Positions 7,728 through 17,462 are shown, counted from the stretch's first letter. The stretch: 64,000 nucleotides of DNA from Rhizobium sp. SL42 (GCF_021729845.1 NZ_CP063397.1:1192001-1256000), one strand, 5' to 3'. Program-made: numbers and translations. Notes: generated by a model from the letters alone, not told the origin.

Positions 7728-10007
7728 ATGAGCAGACCGACACGTATCGCCTTCATTGGCAACTCTCTTCCCCGCCAATGCGGCATAGCGACCTTCACCG
7801 GCGATCTCTCCCAGGCGCTGGTCGATGCGGCCGAGCCCATCCAGACGAGCATCGTCGCCGTGACGGATGCCAAGCAGAGTTACGCCTATCCTGGCGATGT
7901 GATCTTCGAGATCCGCGAGGAAGAAGTCGAAGACTATGTGACGGCTGCGCGGGTCCTGAACGAAGGTCGGTTCGATGTGGTTTCGCTGCAGCACGAATTC
8001 GGCATCTTCGGCGGTGACGACGGCGAGTTCATCCTCACGCTGCTGGAAAACCTGCGCATTCCGCTCGTCACCACCTGCCACACCATCCTTGCCGAACCGA
8101 CACCGTCCCAACACCGCGTGTTGCAGAAGGTCGCCGCTCACTCCAGCCGTGTCGTCGTCATGGCCGAAAAGGGTCGCACGCTGCTCACGGAAATCTATGG
8201 CGTCGCCTCCCAGAAGATCGACGTCATCGCCCATGGCATTCCTGATCGACCCTTTCACGATCCGGACCTTGCCAAGATCGAGCGCGGTTACGCCGGCAGG
8301 CCCATTGTCCTGACATTTGGTCTCCTCTCTCCCAACAAGGGCATAGAGGTGGTCATCGACGCCATGCCGTCGATCCTGAAAGAGAACCCCGAGGCCCTGT
8401 ATATCGTGCTGGGCGCGACGCATCCGACGCTTCTGCGCCAGCAGGGCGAGGCCTATCGCGACGGGTTGCGCCAGCGCACCGAGCGGTTGGGCGTCGATCA
8501 TGCGGTGCAGTTTCTCAATCGCTTTGTCGATCTGCCGACGCTTCTCGACTTCATTGCCATGTGCGACGTCTATGTGACGCCCTATCTGGACGAGGCTCAG
8601 ATGACGTCGGGAACGCTCTCCTACAGTTTCGGCATGGGCAGTGCTGTGGTTTCGACGCCTTACTGGCACGCCTGCGATCTCTTGTGCGACGGCCGCGGCG
8701 TGTTGGTTCCCTTTGGGGATGCGCCGGCGACGGCTAAGGCAATCGCGACCTTGCTCGGCGATGACGAGGCCAGGATGGCGATGCGCAAGAGGGCCTACGA
8801 GGCCGGTCGCGCGATGATTTGGTCGCATGTGGCCTCACTCTATCTCGACAGCATGGCAAAGGCGCGAATTGCCTATCGGCCCAAGCTCGTCAGCGACCTC
8901 ATGTCTTTGCGGATCAAGCGTCCGCCGCAGCAGACAGCTTTGAAACTTGGCCATCTGCAGACGATGTGCGACGACACGGGCATCATCCAGCATGCGGTGT
9001 TCTCCGTGCCGGACAGGTCTCATGGCTATTGCGTCGATGACAACGCGCGAGCCCTGCTTCTGTCCTCGCTCCTGTCGATCGTCGGCGAGACGGGCATAGC
9101 GGAAAGGATGACAGCCTCTTTCGCGGCCTTCGTCGAACACGCCTGGAACTCTGACACCGGCCGTTTTCGAAACTTCATGAGCTACGACCGCCGTTGGCTC
9201 GAAGATAAAGGCTCCGAAGACAGCCATGGGCGAACCCTCTGGGCGCTCGGGGCCTGCGCCCTGTCTGATGCCGATGGACCACGCCGCCGATGGGCGAGTG
9301 CCCTCTTTGCCCGGGCGATGTCCGTCACGCTCGACTTCCGTTCCCCGCGCGCCTGGGCCTTCACGCTTCTCGGCCTCAACGATTACTGCGCGGCCAATCC
9401 TCAAGACCCCCACGCTCGCATGCTGCGTACACGGCATGCTGAAAACCTGATGGACCTGGAGCGTCGTGTGTCGACGGGCGGGCGCCGTTGGTTCGAGGAA
9501 GGGCTTTCCTATGAAAATGCGCGGCTGAGCCAGGCCTTGATCATGACGGGCCTGTCGACCAAGGTGCCGGCTTTCGTCGAGACAGGTGTTGCGACGCTTG
9601 AATGGCTGATGACCCAGCAGACGGGCGAGAAAGGTCATTTTCGTGCCATTGGCACCGATGGCTTCTTCGAGGTCAGGCAGCCGCCCAAGCCTTTCGACCA
9701 ACAGCCAGTCGAGGCGACGGCAACCGTGGCCGCCTGCCTTGCGGCCTACGAAGCGACCTCGGACAGGAGCTGGATCGAGGCCGCGCACAGGGCCTTCGAC
9801 TGGTTCACGGGCAGCAATGATCACGGCATTTCCCTCGTTGACCCGGAGACGGGCAGTTGCCGCGACGGCCTGCATGTGGACCGCCCCAACGAGAACCGGG
9901 GTGCCGAATCCGTGCTCTGCTACCTGATTTCCTGCGTCGAGCTCGGTCGCGCCAACCAGATGCTGCGGCCGGTCATGCCGAGGGTCGGCGCCAGGCAATT
10001 GTCATGA
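7728..10007 (+). CDS. GT4 glycosyltransferase with C-terminal alpha/alpha-barrel-like domain
   Basis: 759 aa. Residues 1-390 are a GT-B glycosyltransferase of family 4 type: an N-terminal binding fold (IAFIGNSLPRQCGIATFTGD), LQHEFGIFGG, VIAHGIPD, then the GLLSPNKGIEVVI and YLDEAQMTSGTLSYSFGMG motifs. Residues about 395-750 are helical with repeated Trp/Gly/Asp-rich stretches (YCVDDNARALLL, SEDSHGRTLWALG, WFEEGLSYENARL), resembling an alpha/alpha-toroid carbohydrate enzyme. ATG 7728 has GAAGGGAA before it; the longer frame from 7566 has none. Its stop overlaps the GH130 start (ATGA), so it heads a three-gene carbohydrate operon. Donor and acceptor sugars are unknown; a mannosyl linkage is suggested by the partner. 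Confidence 0.85.
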   Translation: MSRPTRIAFIGNSLPRQCGIATFTGDLSQALVDAAEPIQTSIVAVTDAKQSYAYPGDVIFEIREEEVEDYVTAARVLNEGRFDVVSLQHEFGIFGGDDGEFILTLLENLRIPLVTTCHTILAEPTPSQHRVLQKVAAHSSRVVVMAEKGRTLLTEIYGVASQKIDVIAHGIPDRPFHDPDLAKIERGYAGRPIVLTFGLLSPNKGIEVVIDAMPSILKENPEALYIVLGATHPTLLRQQGEAYRDGLRQRTERLGVDHAVQFLNRFVDLPTLLDFIAMCDVYVTPYLDEAQMTSGTLSYSFGMGSAVVSTPYWHACDLLCDGRGVLVPFGDAPATAKAIATLLGDDEARMAMRKRAYEAGRAMIWSHVASLYLDSMAKARIAYRPKLVSDLMSLRIKRPPQQTALKLGHLQTMCDDTGIIQHAVFSVPDRSHGYCVDDNARALLLSSLLSIVGETGIAERMTASFAAFVEHAWNSDTGRFRNFMSYDRRWLEDKGSEDSHGRTLWALGACALSDADGPRRRWASALFARAMSVTLDFRSPRAWAFTLLGLNDYCAANPQDPHARMLRTRHAENLMDLERRVSTGGRRWFEEGLSYENARLSQALIMTGLSTKVPAFVETGVATLEWLMTQQTGEKGHFRAIGTDGFFEVRQPPKPFDQQPVEATATVAACLAAYEATSDRSWIEAAHRAFDWFTGSNDHGISLVDPETGSCRDGLHVDRPNENRGAESVLCYLISCVELGRANQMLRPVMPRVGARQLS

Positions 10008-11359
10008 GCCGCGCCATTCACAGCGAACATTCAGAAAGATCAAATTTGCCCCACTCGAGCCTCCTCAATCGGCAGGCCCTCTATCTGAGACCGGATCCGA
10101 CACGGGTCATCGTGCGCCCGTTCAAGCCATCCACCGAACCGCGGCATCTCAATCCGCGCGACAAGACCAGGGCCAACGAAATCGTCGATCGCGTGCTGTC
10201 CTTGGACCCGACTTCGACCGCCAACCAGTTGCGCGACATTCTCGCCAATTTCGACGGCCGGCATCGGAACCTGTTGCGACAGTTCGAGCTGCGGGCGGAC
10301 GCGATGGAGGATGCCTTCCTCCATCATCAACAGTTCAGTCAGCAGCAGAGGCAACTGGTCGGGGCCTATTTCATGAACGAATATTCGTTCGAGTCCGCCG
10401 CTCTGTTCAATCCGAGCATCGTGCCGCATCCGGATCAGTCCGGCGTTGCAGATGGGAGCCGCCGGCTGATCATTAGTCTGCGGGCTGTGGGCGAGGGACA
10501 TATCTCCTCGCTCACCTTCCGCGCCGGCGTGATCGACGCGGAGGGGGCCGTCACCATCGATGCGCCGACGCAACTGGCAGGTCTGCCGGACATCCATGCG
10601 AGCGACGGCCTGGCGCCCGCCGGTTGCATCGGACTCAGTTTCAAGGAGGAAAGTGATCTTAGCGAGCGGGTCATCTTTCCGGTGACCGAGGCGCAGTCGA
10701 ACGGCATCGAGGATGCCCGTTTCGTCGCCTTCGAGGACGAAGGCAAGACGATCTACTTCGCGACCTATACCGCCTATAGCGGCTCATCCATCCGCTCGGA
10801 GGTTCTGGAGACCACCGACTTCCTGAACTTCACCCTGACGCCGCTGCGGGGACCCGCCGCCCGCAACAAGGGCATGGCGCTCTTTCCCCGGCGCATCGAT
10901 GGCCGCTACGCAATGATCGCCCGGCAGGACAGCGAAAACCTCTTTCTGCTCTATTCCGACGACCTGCATCAATGGGATGAAGGACGTCTGCTGATGAAGC
11001 CGGAATTCGCCTGGCAGTTCGTCCAGATCGGCAATTGCGGCTCCCCTGTTGAAATTGACGAGGGATGGTTGCTGTTTACCCATGGCGTGGGACCGATGCG
11101 GCGCTATGCAATCGGGGTGACGCTGCTCGACAAGCACGACCCGAGCATCATCCTGTCGCGGACGGTAGAGCCGCTGCTGCAGCCCGAACCGACGGAGCGC
11201 GAGGGCTATGTGCCGAATGTCGTATATTCCTGCGGTGCCATGCGGCATGGCGATCTGATTGCGCTGCCATATGCCGTCTCGGATACCTATTCCAACTTCA
11301 CCACGATCAAGATCAGCAGGCTTCTGGAAACGATGCATCCCACCGGGGCAGCCTTGTGA
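10004..11359 (+). CDS. GH130 family glycoside phosphorylase/hydrolase
   Basis: 451 aa. GH130 enzymes phosphorolyse or hydrolyse beta-mannosides. The five-bladed core is visible from about residue 125 (FNPSIVPHPDQ), with the proposed catalytic Asp in GIEDARFV, then MALFPRRIDGRY, QIGNCGSPVEIDEGWLLFTHG and EGYVPNVVYSCG. A 120-residue N-terminal extension precedes the propeller, as in the longer GH130 members. Phosphorylase versus hydrolase cannot be decided by eye. The start overlaps the GT4 stop by four bases, and the next gene follows at 40 bases. Confidence 0.88.
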   Translation: MSRAIHSEHSERSNLPHSSLLNRQALYLRPDPTRVIVRPFKPSTEPRHLNPRDKTRANEIVDRVLSLDPTSTANQLRDILANFDGRHRNLLRQFELRADAMEDAFLHHQQFSQQQRQLVGAYFMNEYSFESAALFNPSIVPHPDQSGVADGSRRLIISLRAVGEGHISSLTFRAGVIDAEGAVTIDAPTQLAGLPDIHASDGLAPAGCIGLSFKEESDLSERVIFPVTEAQSNGIEDARFVAFEDEGKTIYFATYTAYSGSSIRSEVLETTDFLNFTLTPLRGPAARNKGMALFPRRIDGRYAMIARQDSENLFLLYSDDLHQWDEGRLLMKPEFAWQFVQIGNCGSPVEIDEGWLLFTHGVGPMRRYAIGVTLLDKHDPSIILSRTVEPLLQPEPTEREGYVPNVVYSCGAMRHGDLIALPYAVSDTYSNFTTIKISRLLETMHPTGAAL

Positions 11360-11399
11360 ATGCGGACAGTGGGTCGTCCGCCCCACCAGGCGATCGTCC

Positions 11400-12563
11400 A
11401 TGAGCGTCCAGCAACTGAAACGCGTCTTCCTCGAGGAAATTTTGCCCACCTGGAGCAAATCCGGCTTCGACGAGACCTGCGGCCAATTTGTCGAATACCT
11501 GGAACTGGATGGGTCGCCGCAGGAAGCAGGTGAGGTGCGGACCCGAACGGTGGCCCGTCAGATCTATGTTCACGCCCATGCCGCCCATCTCGGTGTCGCC
11601 CCCTCAGCATCGCTCGCCATGGCAGAACGTGCCTTCGCCAACCTGCACCGCGTCGCCTGGGTCAGCGGGAAGCGCGGTGGCTATGCGAGAAGCTTCAACC
11701 GCCATACCGAGCTCATTACCGATCCTGTTCGCGATCTCTACGACAATGCCTGTGTGCTGCTCGCGCTCTCATGGCTGCTGACGGCGACCGGCAAGGACGT
11801 CTACCGACACCAGATCGACCAGACGATCCTGGCGGTCGACCGGACCCTGACAGACCCCTTTGGCGGCTGGGCCGAAGACAGCGATGGCACGCTTCCTCGC
11901 CGCCAGAACCCGCACATGCATTACCTCGAAGCCACATTGGCCTTGTGCGAGAACACCCGGACCTCCAAGCATATGAGGTCGGAAGGCAAGGCTTTCGCAC
12001 TCTTGCGCTCGCATTTTTTCGTCGGACCAAAGGGGCCGCTTCACGAGTTTTTTGGCCCCCAATGGGAACTTGCCGACCGATACGGATCCGATCGGCTGGA
12101 GCCAGGCCACATGTGCGAGTGGGTCTGGTTGACGACCCGTCACGATAGTCTCGCTCGCAGCGATAACATCAATATATGCTTGGACCTGTTTTACACCGCG
12201 CTGGCGGTCGGGCGCATGGACGGCTCGATTTTCCTGGTCGATACCGTTTCGGCAGATAAGGCGATCAGCCCGTCACGGCGCCTGTGGCCGCAGCTGGAGA
12301 TGCTCAAGGCCTTCATGGCGCTTAATGAGCGGCTTGGCTTCACGGGATATCGGACAGAGGCGGACGACGTCGCCTCCGCAATCCTCGCTGCTTACATGTC
12401 GGGCGTGCCACGCGGTTGCTGGCATGACTGTCTTGACCTGAACGAGGTGCCGACCGCCCGCACGATCCCGGCAAGCTCGCTCTATCACCTCTGGACGGCT
12501 CTCGCGAAGCCGGTCGAGGATGTCAGACTTGCCGACTCAATACGAGACGCTGAAAGCTGTTGA
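11400..12563 (+). CDS. AGE-family sugar epimerase/isomerase
   Basis: 387 aa of the N-acylglucosamine 2-epimerase superfamily, whose members include mannose isomerases and cellobiose epimerases. Family marks include RTRTVARQIYVHAHA near the N-terminus, then RDLYDNACVLLALSW, NPHMHYLEATLAL, EPGHMCEWVWL (catalytic His region) and RLWPQLEMLKAF. No strong ribosome site precedes the ATG at 11400; a GTG overlapping the previous stop runs into a stop, so 11400 is the only workable start. With GH130 and the GT4 protein it would let released mannose or a mannosyl disaccharide be interconverted; substrate unproven. Confidence 0.85.
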   Translation: MSVQQLKRVFLEEILPTWSKSGFDETCGQFVEYLELDGSPQEAGEVRTRTVARQIYVHAHAAHLGVAPSASLAMAERAFANLHRVAWVSGKRGGYARSFNRHTELITDPVRDLYDNACVLLALSWLLTATGKDVYRHQIDQTILAVDRTLTDPFGGWAEDSDGTLPRRQNPHMHYLEATLALCENTRTSKHMRSEGKAFALLRSHFFVGPKGPLHEFFGPQWELADRYGSDRLEPGHMCEWVWLTTRHDSLARSDNINICLDLFYTALAVGRMDGSIFLVDTVSADKAISPSRRLWPQLEMLKAFMALNERLGFTGYRTEADDVASAILAAYMSGVPRGCWHDCLDLNEVPTARTIPASSLYHLWTALAKPVEDVRLADSIRDAESC

Positions 12564-12687
12564 TCATTATCGCGGGAAACAACGCTTTTGTTTGTAATCC
12601 TGATCCGGAAAAATGATGCGGAAAACTGTTCCGATTGCCTTTGGCGCCGGTCATCTAAGTCATTGAAAAATATGAAAAAAGAGGGAT

Positions 12688-12761
12688 TGGCTGGGGAACC
12701 TGGATTCGAACCAAGATTAACGGAGTCAGAGTCCGTCGTTCTACCGTTGAACTATTCCCCA
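12688..12761 (-). tRNA. tRNA-Gln (anticodon CTG)
   Basis: The minus strand folds as a cloverleaf: acceptor TGGGGAA pairing with TTCCCCA, an anticodon stem-loop with ACTCTGAC giving CTG, a T-arm GGTTCGAATCC, and an encoded CCA. The 3' end points left, toward the accessory block, the usual geometry for an island inserted at a tRNA 3' end. Confidence 0.95.
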
Positions 12762-12993
12762 GCAGGGTCCGGGTGCGAAGATCGTGCGCCCGTCGGTGAG
12801 GCGGGCTTATAACCAAAAGGTGGACGATTGCAAATACCTGCTGCGAAAAAAAATTGCGAATGATGTCGATTGTTTACGGGCGAGGTTTCGCCGGCATAGG
12901 CGCGCGCGCCGGAGGGCAAAGCGACAACCCCGGTCGTGGTGAGAAAAACCGTTTGGCTTGAGGGTCTTGCGCTGGTATGCTGGCGCCAACGAA

Positions 12994-14802
12994 ATGGATA
13001 TGACACCAGCGGCATGCGTCAACCTTGATGCCTTGCGCGGTGCAGTGGAAAACTCAGTGACAGACCCCGACCGCGGCGGAAAGCCGAAAAGCGAGGGGGC
13101 GTCGACGGGCAAGCGCAAGGGCGGGAATTCCCGTCGGCGCGGCAAGGGAAGAAAGACAGCGGCGGCGCAAGCCGGTGCGGAACTTTCGACTTTGGCAGGA
13201 TCGGCTGGTGAGCAGGTTCTGGTTCGACGTTCCGAAACAGTCGTTGCGGATGGTCCCATCCGCAAGCGAAAGCGCCGTCGTCGCAGCAAGGCCGCGTCAG
13301 GTGCGCCGGTGACGTCGGGTGCATCCCCACCGTCAAGGCAGGCATTGTCCCAGGATTCCAGTTCTCAGGATCCAAGGCCTCAGGCCTCCGGCCAGGCATT
13401 GGCGAAGGCTGACAACGCAGCAGCGTCGGCGCATTCTGTCGCGTCCGCCGGCGGGCGCGATGGCGCTCCGCAGGGTGGTCGTGAGGCGACCCGTGATCCC
13501 CGCCAGGCCTCTGGAGAGCCCCGGTCGGGCCGCAAGCGCCGGCGCAATCGGCGTGGCACCCAGGCGATTGCCCGTCCCGGCCAGGTGCGGCCGCTCGCCG
13601 GCTCCCAGCCGCCGGCCAGCAAGCCCGCGCCCTCCGGTGGTCATCCTGCCGGCGCCAGGCTGCACCCGCCCGAGATCCAGTCGCCGTCCGCCAGCCAGGC
13701 GCCGCGCGTGGCCCAGGCCGGTCATCCGCATGATCGGCCCCATCCGGATCGCAACCGGGCAGTGGCCGCGGAAGGCTCGCATGACGACCTCTACGCGGCG
13801 CTCGATCTTGGCACCAACAATTGCCGCCTGCTGATTGCCCAGCCGACCCGTCCCGGCCAGTTCCGCGTCGTCGATGCCTTTTCGCGCATCGTCCGCCTGG
13901 GCGAGGGGCTGGCCGCAACCGGACGATTGTCGCAGGATGCGATGGACCGCGCCGTCGAGGCCTTGCGCATCTGTGCGACAAAGCTCGCCGGCCGCGAGAT
14001 CCGCCGCATGCGGCTGATCGCCACCGAGGCCTGCCGCGCGGCCGAAAACGGCGAGGAGTTTCTCGCCCGCGTCACGGTCGAGACCGGTCTGGACCTCGAG
14101 ATCATCAATCGTGAGACTGAAGCGCGGCTTGCCGTGTCCGGTTGCTCGTCTCTGGTTGGTCGCGAAGCGCGTTCCGTCGTGCTGTTCGATATCGGCGGCG
14201 GTTCGTCGGAGATCGCGGTGATCCGCATCAATGAAACCCGCTCCAGCCGGCTCGCCAATCACATCACCCACTGGACCTCGCTGCCGGTCGGTGTCGTCAC
14301 CCTGTCCGAACGCCATGGCGGCCGCGATGTCACGCCGGAAGTCTTCGAGGCTATGACCGCCGAGGTTGCCGGCATGTTGTCCGGTTTCGATTGCCCGCCC
14401 GTGCCGCTCGGTCCCAGTGGCGCGCCGGAGGATTTCCATCTGATCGGGACGTCCGGCACGGTGACGACGCTTGCCGGCGTGCATCTCGACCTGCCACGCT
14501 ACGACCGGCGCAAGGTGGACGGCGTCTGGTTGTCCGACGCGGAAGTCACGGCCATGCAGGCCAAGCTCCTGTCCTGGGATTTTGCCGGCCGTGCCGCCAA
14601 TCCCTGCATCGGCCCTGATCGTGCCGATCTGGTCCTGGCCGGCTGTGCCATTCTCGAGGCCATCCGCCGCCGCTGGCCGTCCACCCGCATGCGGGTTGCC
14701 GACCGCGGCCTGCGCGAAGGCCTTTTGACAGACATGATGGCGGATGACGGCGTTTGGCGCCGCGGCCGCAATCGTCGCCCACCACATTTCAGGGAGCGCT
14801 GA
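12994..14802 (+). CDS. Ppx/GppA-type phosphatase with long basic N-terminal extension
   Basis: 602 aa. The C-terminal 340 residues are an exopolyphosphatase/guanosine pentaphosphatase domain: phosphate loop 1 YAALDLGTNNCR, ATEACRAAEN, phosphate loop 2 LFDIGGGSSEIAV, LPVGVVTLSE and LIGTSGTVTTLAG. It would act on polyphosphate or pppGpp. Residues 1-260 are low complexity, Ala/Pro/Gly with Lys/Arg clusters (RKRKRRRRSK, RKRRRNRRG), predicted disordered and possibly nucleic-acid binding. ATG 12994 or 13000 may start it. It is followed after three bases by rlmE. Confidence 0.88.
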   Translation: MDMTPAACVNLDALRGAVENSVTDPDRGGKPKSEGASTGKRKGGNSRRRGKGRKTAAAQAGAELSTLAGSAGEQVLVRRSETVVADGPIRKRKRRRRSKAASGAPVTSGASPPSRQALSQDSSSQDPRPQASGQALAKADNAAASAHSVASAGGRDGAPQGGREATRDPRQASGEPRSGRKRRRNRRGTQAIARPGQVRPLAGSQPPASKPAPSGGHPAGARLHPPEIQSPSASQAPRVAQAGHPHDRPHPDRNRAVAAEGSHDDLYAALDLGTNNCRLLIAQPTRPGQFRVVDAFSRIVRLGEGLAATGRLSQDAMDRAVEALRICATKLAGREIRRMRLIATEACRAAENGEEFLARVTVETGLDLEIINRETEARLAVSGCSSLVGREARSVVLFDIGGGSSEIAVIRINETRSSRLANHITHWTSLPVGVVTLSERHGGRDVTPEVFEAMTAEVAGMLSGFDCPPVPLGPSGAPEDFHLIGTSGTVTTLAGVHLDLPRYDRRKVDGVWLSDAEVTAMQAKLLSWDFAGRAANPCIGPDRADLVLAGCAILEAIRRRWPSTRMRVADRGLREGLLTDMMADDGVWRRGRNRRPPHFRER

Positions 14803-14805
14803 GCC

Positions 14806-15597
14806 ATGAGCAAGCCACCGATCGGCGGCAATCGCACCGGCCGCAAACTTGGCCAGAAGGTCAAGAAGGGCAAGCTGAAGGCCTCGTCCAGACGCTGGAT
14901 CGAGCGCCACATCAATGATCCCTATGTGCAGCGCGCCAAGCTCGAAGGCTACCGCGCCCGCGCCGCGTTCAAGCTGCTCGAGATCGACGAGAAGCACCAG
15001 ATCCTCAAAGGCGCAAGGCGCATCATTGATCTCGGAGCAGCCCCGGGCAGCTGGTCGCAGATTGCCGCCAAGGTCACCGATTCCACCGACGACGACATCC
15101 GCGTCGCCGCAATCGACTTCCTCGAGATGGCGCAGCTTCCGGGCGTCAAGATCCTGCAGCTCGATTTTCTCGATCCCGATGCGCCGCGCCAACTGATGGA
15201 GGCCGTCGGCGGTACGCCGGATCTGGTGATTTCCGACATGGCGGCGCCGACCACCGGCCACCAGAAGACCGACCATCTGCGCACGATGCATCTGTGCGAG
15301 GTCGCGGCCTATTTTGCCGTCGAGGTCCTTGCCGAAGGTGGCCATTTTCTCGCCAAGACCTTCCAGGGTGGCACGGAAAAGGATCTGCTGAACATGCTCA
15401 AGCAGAACTTCCGTCAGGTCCTGCACATCAAGCCGCCCTCGTCCCGTTCGGAATCGGTCGAGATGTTCCTGCTCGCCAAGGATTTCAAGGGCAAACGCAC
15501 CGGTCTTGGCGCCCGCAATCTCGAACGCGGCGAAGACGATGGCGGGTTCGCCTACGATCCGCGCGAGGATGTGCCCGCCGACGAGAACCAGGACTGA
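14806..15597 (+). CDS. rlmE: 23S rRNA 2'-O-methyltransferase RlmE (FtsJ/RrmJ)
   Basis: 263 aa. RlmE methylates the 2'-O of U2552 in 23S rRNA using SAM. The SAM motif is [13 protein letters not shown]; the catalytic K-D-K-E set is visible as the Lys in RAAFKLLE, the Asp in [10 protein letters not shown], the Lys in FLAKTFQGG and the Glu of SESVEMF. The basic N-terminus ([14 protein letters not shown]) and the C-terminal tail rich in Asp/Glu are usual for alphaproteobacterial RlmE. Adjacent to ppx, an arrangement I recall from other rhizobia. Confidence 0.93.
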   Translation: MSKPPIGGNRTGRKLGQKVKKGKLKASSRRWIERHINDPYVQRAKLEGYRARAAFKLLEIDEKHQILKGARRIIDLGAAPGSWSQIAAKVTDSTDDDIRVAAIDFLEMAQLPGVKILQLDFLDPDAPRQLMEAVGGTPDLVISDMAAPTTGHQKTDHLRTMHLCEVAAYFAVEVLAEGGHFLAKTFQGGTEKDLLNMLKQNFRQVLHIKPPSSRSESVEMFLLAKDFKGKRTGLGARNLERGEDDGGFAYDPREDVPADENQD

Positions 15598-15659
15598 CCG
15601 GCGTAAAACTGGCGAGCAACCAGGAGACGACAGTCTCAACAGGACGGGAAAACGCAAGG

Positions 15660-16040
15660 ATGCTGCTTTACATCACCCTCGGCTCCACCGATCTCGCCCG
15701 CTCGCAGATTTTCTATGATGCCGTGCTGGCAACGCTTTCGGTGACACGCCGCGTGACTGAAGACGATGAACTCGGCTACGGCAGCGAAGCGGACAGCCGC
15801 TGCCGGCTCTGGGTCCTGACGCCCGTCAATGGCAGGCCGGCAACCTTCGGCAACGGCGCAATGACGGCGCTTGATGCGCCAAGCCGCGCTGCGGTCGATG
15901 CCTTCCATGCGGCAGCGCTCGCCAATGGCGGCACGGACGAGGGGGCTCCCGGCCTCAGGCCCTATCACGCAAGCTTTTATGCCTGCTATGTCCGCGACCC
16001 CGACGGCAACAAGCTTTCGGCCGTGTGCGAGACGCCCTGA
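15660..16040 (+). CDS. VOC-superfamily (glyoxalase-like) protein
   Basis: 126 aa with the paired beta-alpha-beta-beta-beta layout of the vicinal oxygen chelate fold: YITLGSTDLARSQIFYDAVL at the start and FYACYVRDPDGNKLSAVCE at the end. Substrate and metal are not predictable; single-domain members are often called glyoxalase or bleomycin-resistance-like by homology only. The longer frame from 15294 is an out-of-frame shadow of rlmE. It converges on the MFS gene with a 15-base gap. Confidence 0.8.
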   Translation: MLLYITLGSTDLARSQIFYDAVLATLSVTRRVTEDDELGYGSEADSRCRLWVLTPVNGRPATFGNGAMTALDAPSRAAVDAFHAAALANGGTDEGAPGLRPYHASFYACYVRDPDGNKLSAVCETP

Positions 16041-16055
16041 ACGGCGATCACAGCA

Positions 16056-17462
16056 TCATTTAACCGCAATGGTCTCAGTCTCGGTGGATCGGCGATAGCC
16101 GGAAACCGCCGATCCGACATCGCGCGGCAGCCCGAAAAACGGGATGATCGCGAAGACGGAAAGGCCGGCCACGACCGCGAAGGCGACGTGGAAATCACCG
16201 AGCGACAACGGACCGCCCGATAGCGTCGTGCTGGTTTCAAGAATGGCGGCCGCCACGGCAACCCCGAGCGCCAGGCTGATCTGCTGCAGCACCGATGTCA
16301 GCGACGTGGCCTGGCTTGCATACCTGTCCTCGATTTCCGCATAGCCGAGCGTATTGACGCCGGTGAAGAAGAAGGACCGGAAGAAACCGCCGATCAGCAG
16401 GAAGGCCATGATCACCGCGATCGGCGTTGCTGGCGTGAAGACCGCATTGGCGGCGGTCGTCAACGTGCCGCCGAGGCCCGCCGCGATCAGGATATTGCGG
16501 AAGCCGGCAGCCGCAAAGACGCGCCGCGCTACGAATTTGGTGGTGATCGCGCCGACGGCCGCGATGAACGTCGTCATACCCGATTCGAAAGCGCTCATCC
16601 CGAAGCCGAGTTGCAGCATCAGCGGCAGCAGGAACGGTGTTGCGCCCGCCGCCAGCCGGAAACCGGTGCCGCCGATGATGGAGGCGCGGAAGCTGCGATT
16701 GGCAAACAGGCTGAGGTCGAGCAGCGGTGCTGCATGGCGGCGGGCATGCCCGACATAAAGCACCAGGCACAGCAGGCCGATCACCGCCGCACCGATGCCG
16801 ACGGTGATCGGCAGGCCCGGCAGGCTCATGACGGACAGGCCGAAGACCAGTCCGGAGGCGGCGATGGAACTGAGCGCAAAGCCTTTCCAGTCGATCGGTG
16901 CTGTCGCCACCGGATCAATCTCGGGTAGATGGATGCTGGAGAGCCAGAGGCCCGCCAGGCCGATCGGGATATTGATCAGGAAGATCCAGTGCCAGCTGAA
17001 GAAGGTGGTGATGAAGCCGCCGACGGGCGGGCCGGTGATTGGGCCGAGCAGGCCGGGAATGGTCAAGAGCGCCATGGCCGAGACCAGATCGCTGCGTTTC
17101 GTGGTGCGCAGCAGAACGAGACGGCCGACCGGCGTCATCATCGCGCCACCCATGCCCTGCAGGAACCGTGCCGCGACAAAAGTGGTCAGCGAGCCGGATA
17201 CGGCGCAGAACACCGATCCCAACATGAAGACTACGATTGCCGCCCGGAAGATGCGTTTCGCGCCGAAGCGATCCGCCATCCAGCCGCTGATCGGTATGAA
17301 GATCGCCAGTGCCACCATATAGGCGGTCAGCGCCAGCTTCAGGGTGATGGGGCCGACATGGAGATCGGCGGCGATCGTCGGCAGGGCCGTGGCGATCACC
17401 GTCGAATCCATCTGCTCCATGAAAAGCGCAACGGCGAGGATCAGCGGCGTGATGCGGTTCAT
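16056..17462 (-). CDS. MFS drug/proton antiporter, DHA2 (EmrB/QacA) type
   Basis: 468 aa inner-membrane exporter. The first helix carries LFMEQMDSTVIATALPTIA, typical of DHA2 proteins; the loop 2-3 motif A is GWMADRFGAKRIF and motif C is LLGPITGPPVGGFITTFFSWHWIF. At least twelve further hydrophobic segments follow. I prefer the ATG at 17462, with AGGA upstream, over the 25-residue longer frame. It is divergent from a secreted MBL-fold protein and has no adjacent adaptor (EmrA) gene. Substrate unknown. Confidence 0.9.
   Translation of the reverse strand: MNRITPLILAVALFMEQMDSTVIATALPTIAADLHVGPITLKLALTAYMVALAIFIPISGWMADRFGAKRIFRAAIVVFMLGSVFCAVSGSLTTFVAARFLQGMGGAMMTPVGRLVLLRTTKRSDLVSAMALLTIPGLLGPITGPPVGGFITTFFSWHWIFLINIPIGLAGLWLSSIHLPEIDPVATAPIDWKGFALSSIAASGLVFGLSVMSLPGLPITVGIGAAVIGLLCLVLYVGHARRHAAPLLDLSLFANRSFRASIIGGTGFRLAAGATPFLLPLMLQLGFGMSAFESGMTTFIAAVGAITTKFVARRVFAAAGFRNILIAAGLGGTLTTAANAVFTPATPIAVIMAFLLIGGFFRSFFFTGVNTLGYAEIEDRYASQATSLTSVLQQISLALGVAVAAAILETSTTLSGGPLSLGDFHVAFAVVAGLSVFAIIPFFGLPRDVGSAVSGYRRSTETETIAVK

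Noticed and set aside
13333..15657. 774-residue open frame opposite ppx and rlmE
   Set aside because: Runs across two well-identified genes on the other strand; composition (Asp/Gly/Arg/His) is the usual antisense shadow.
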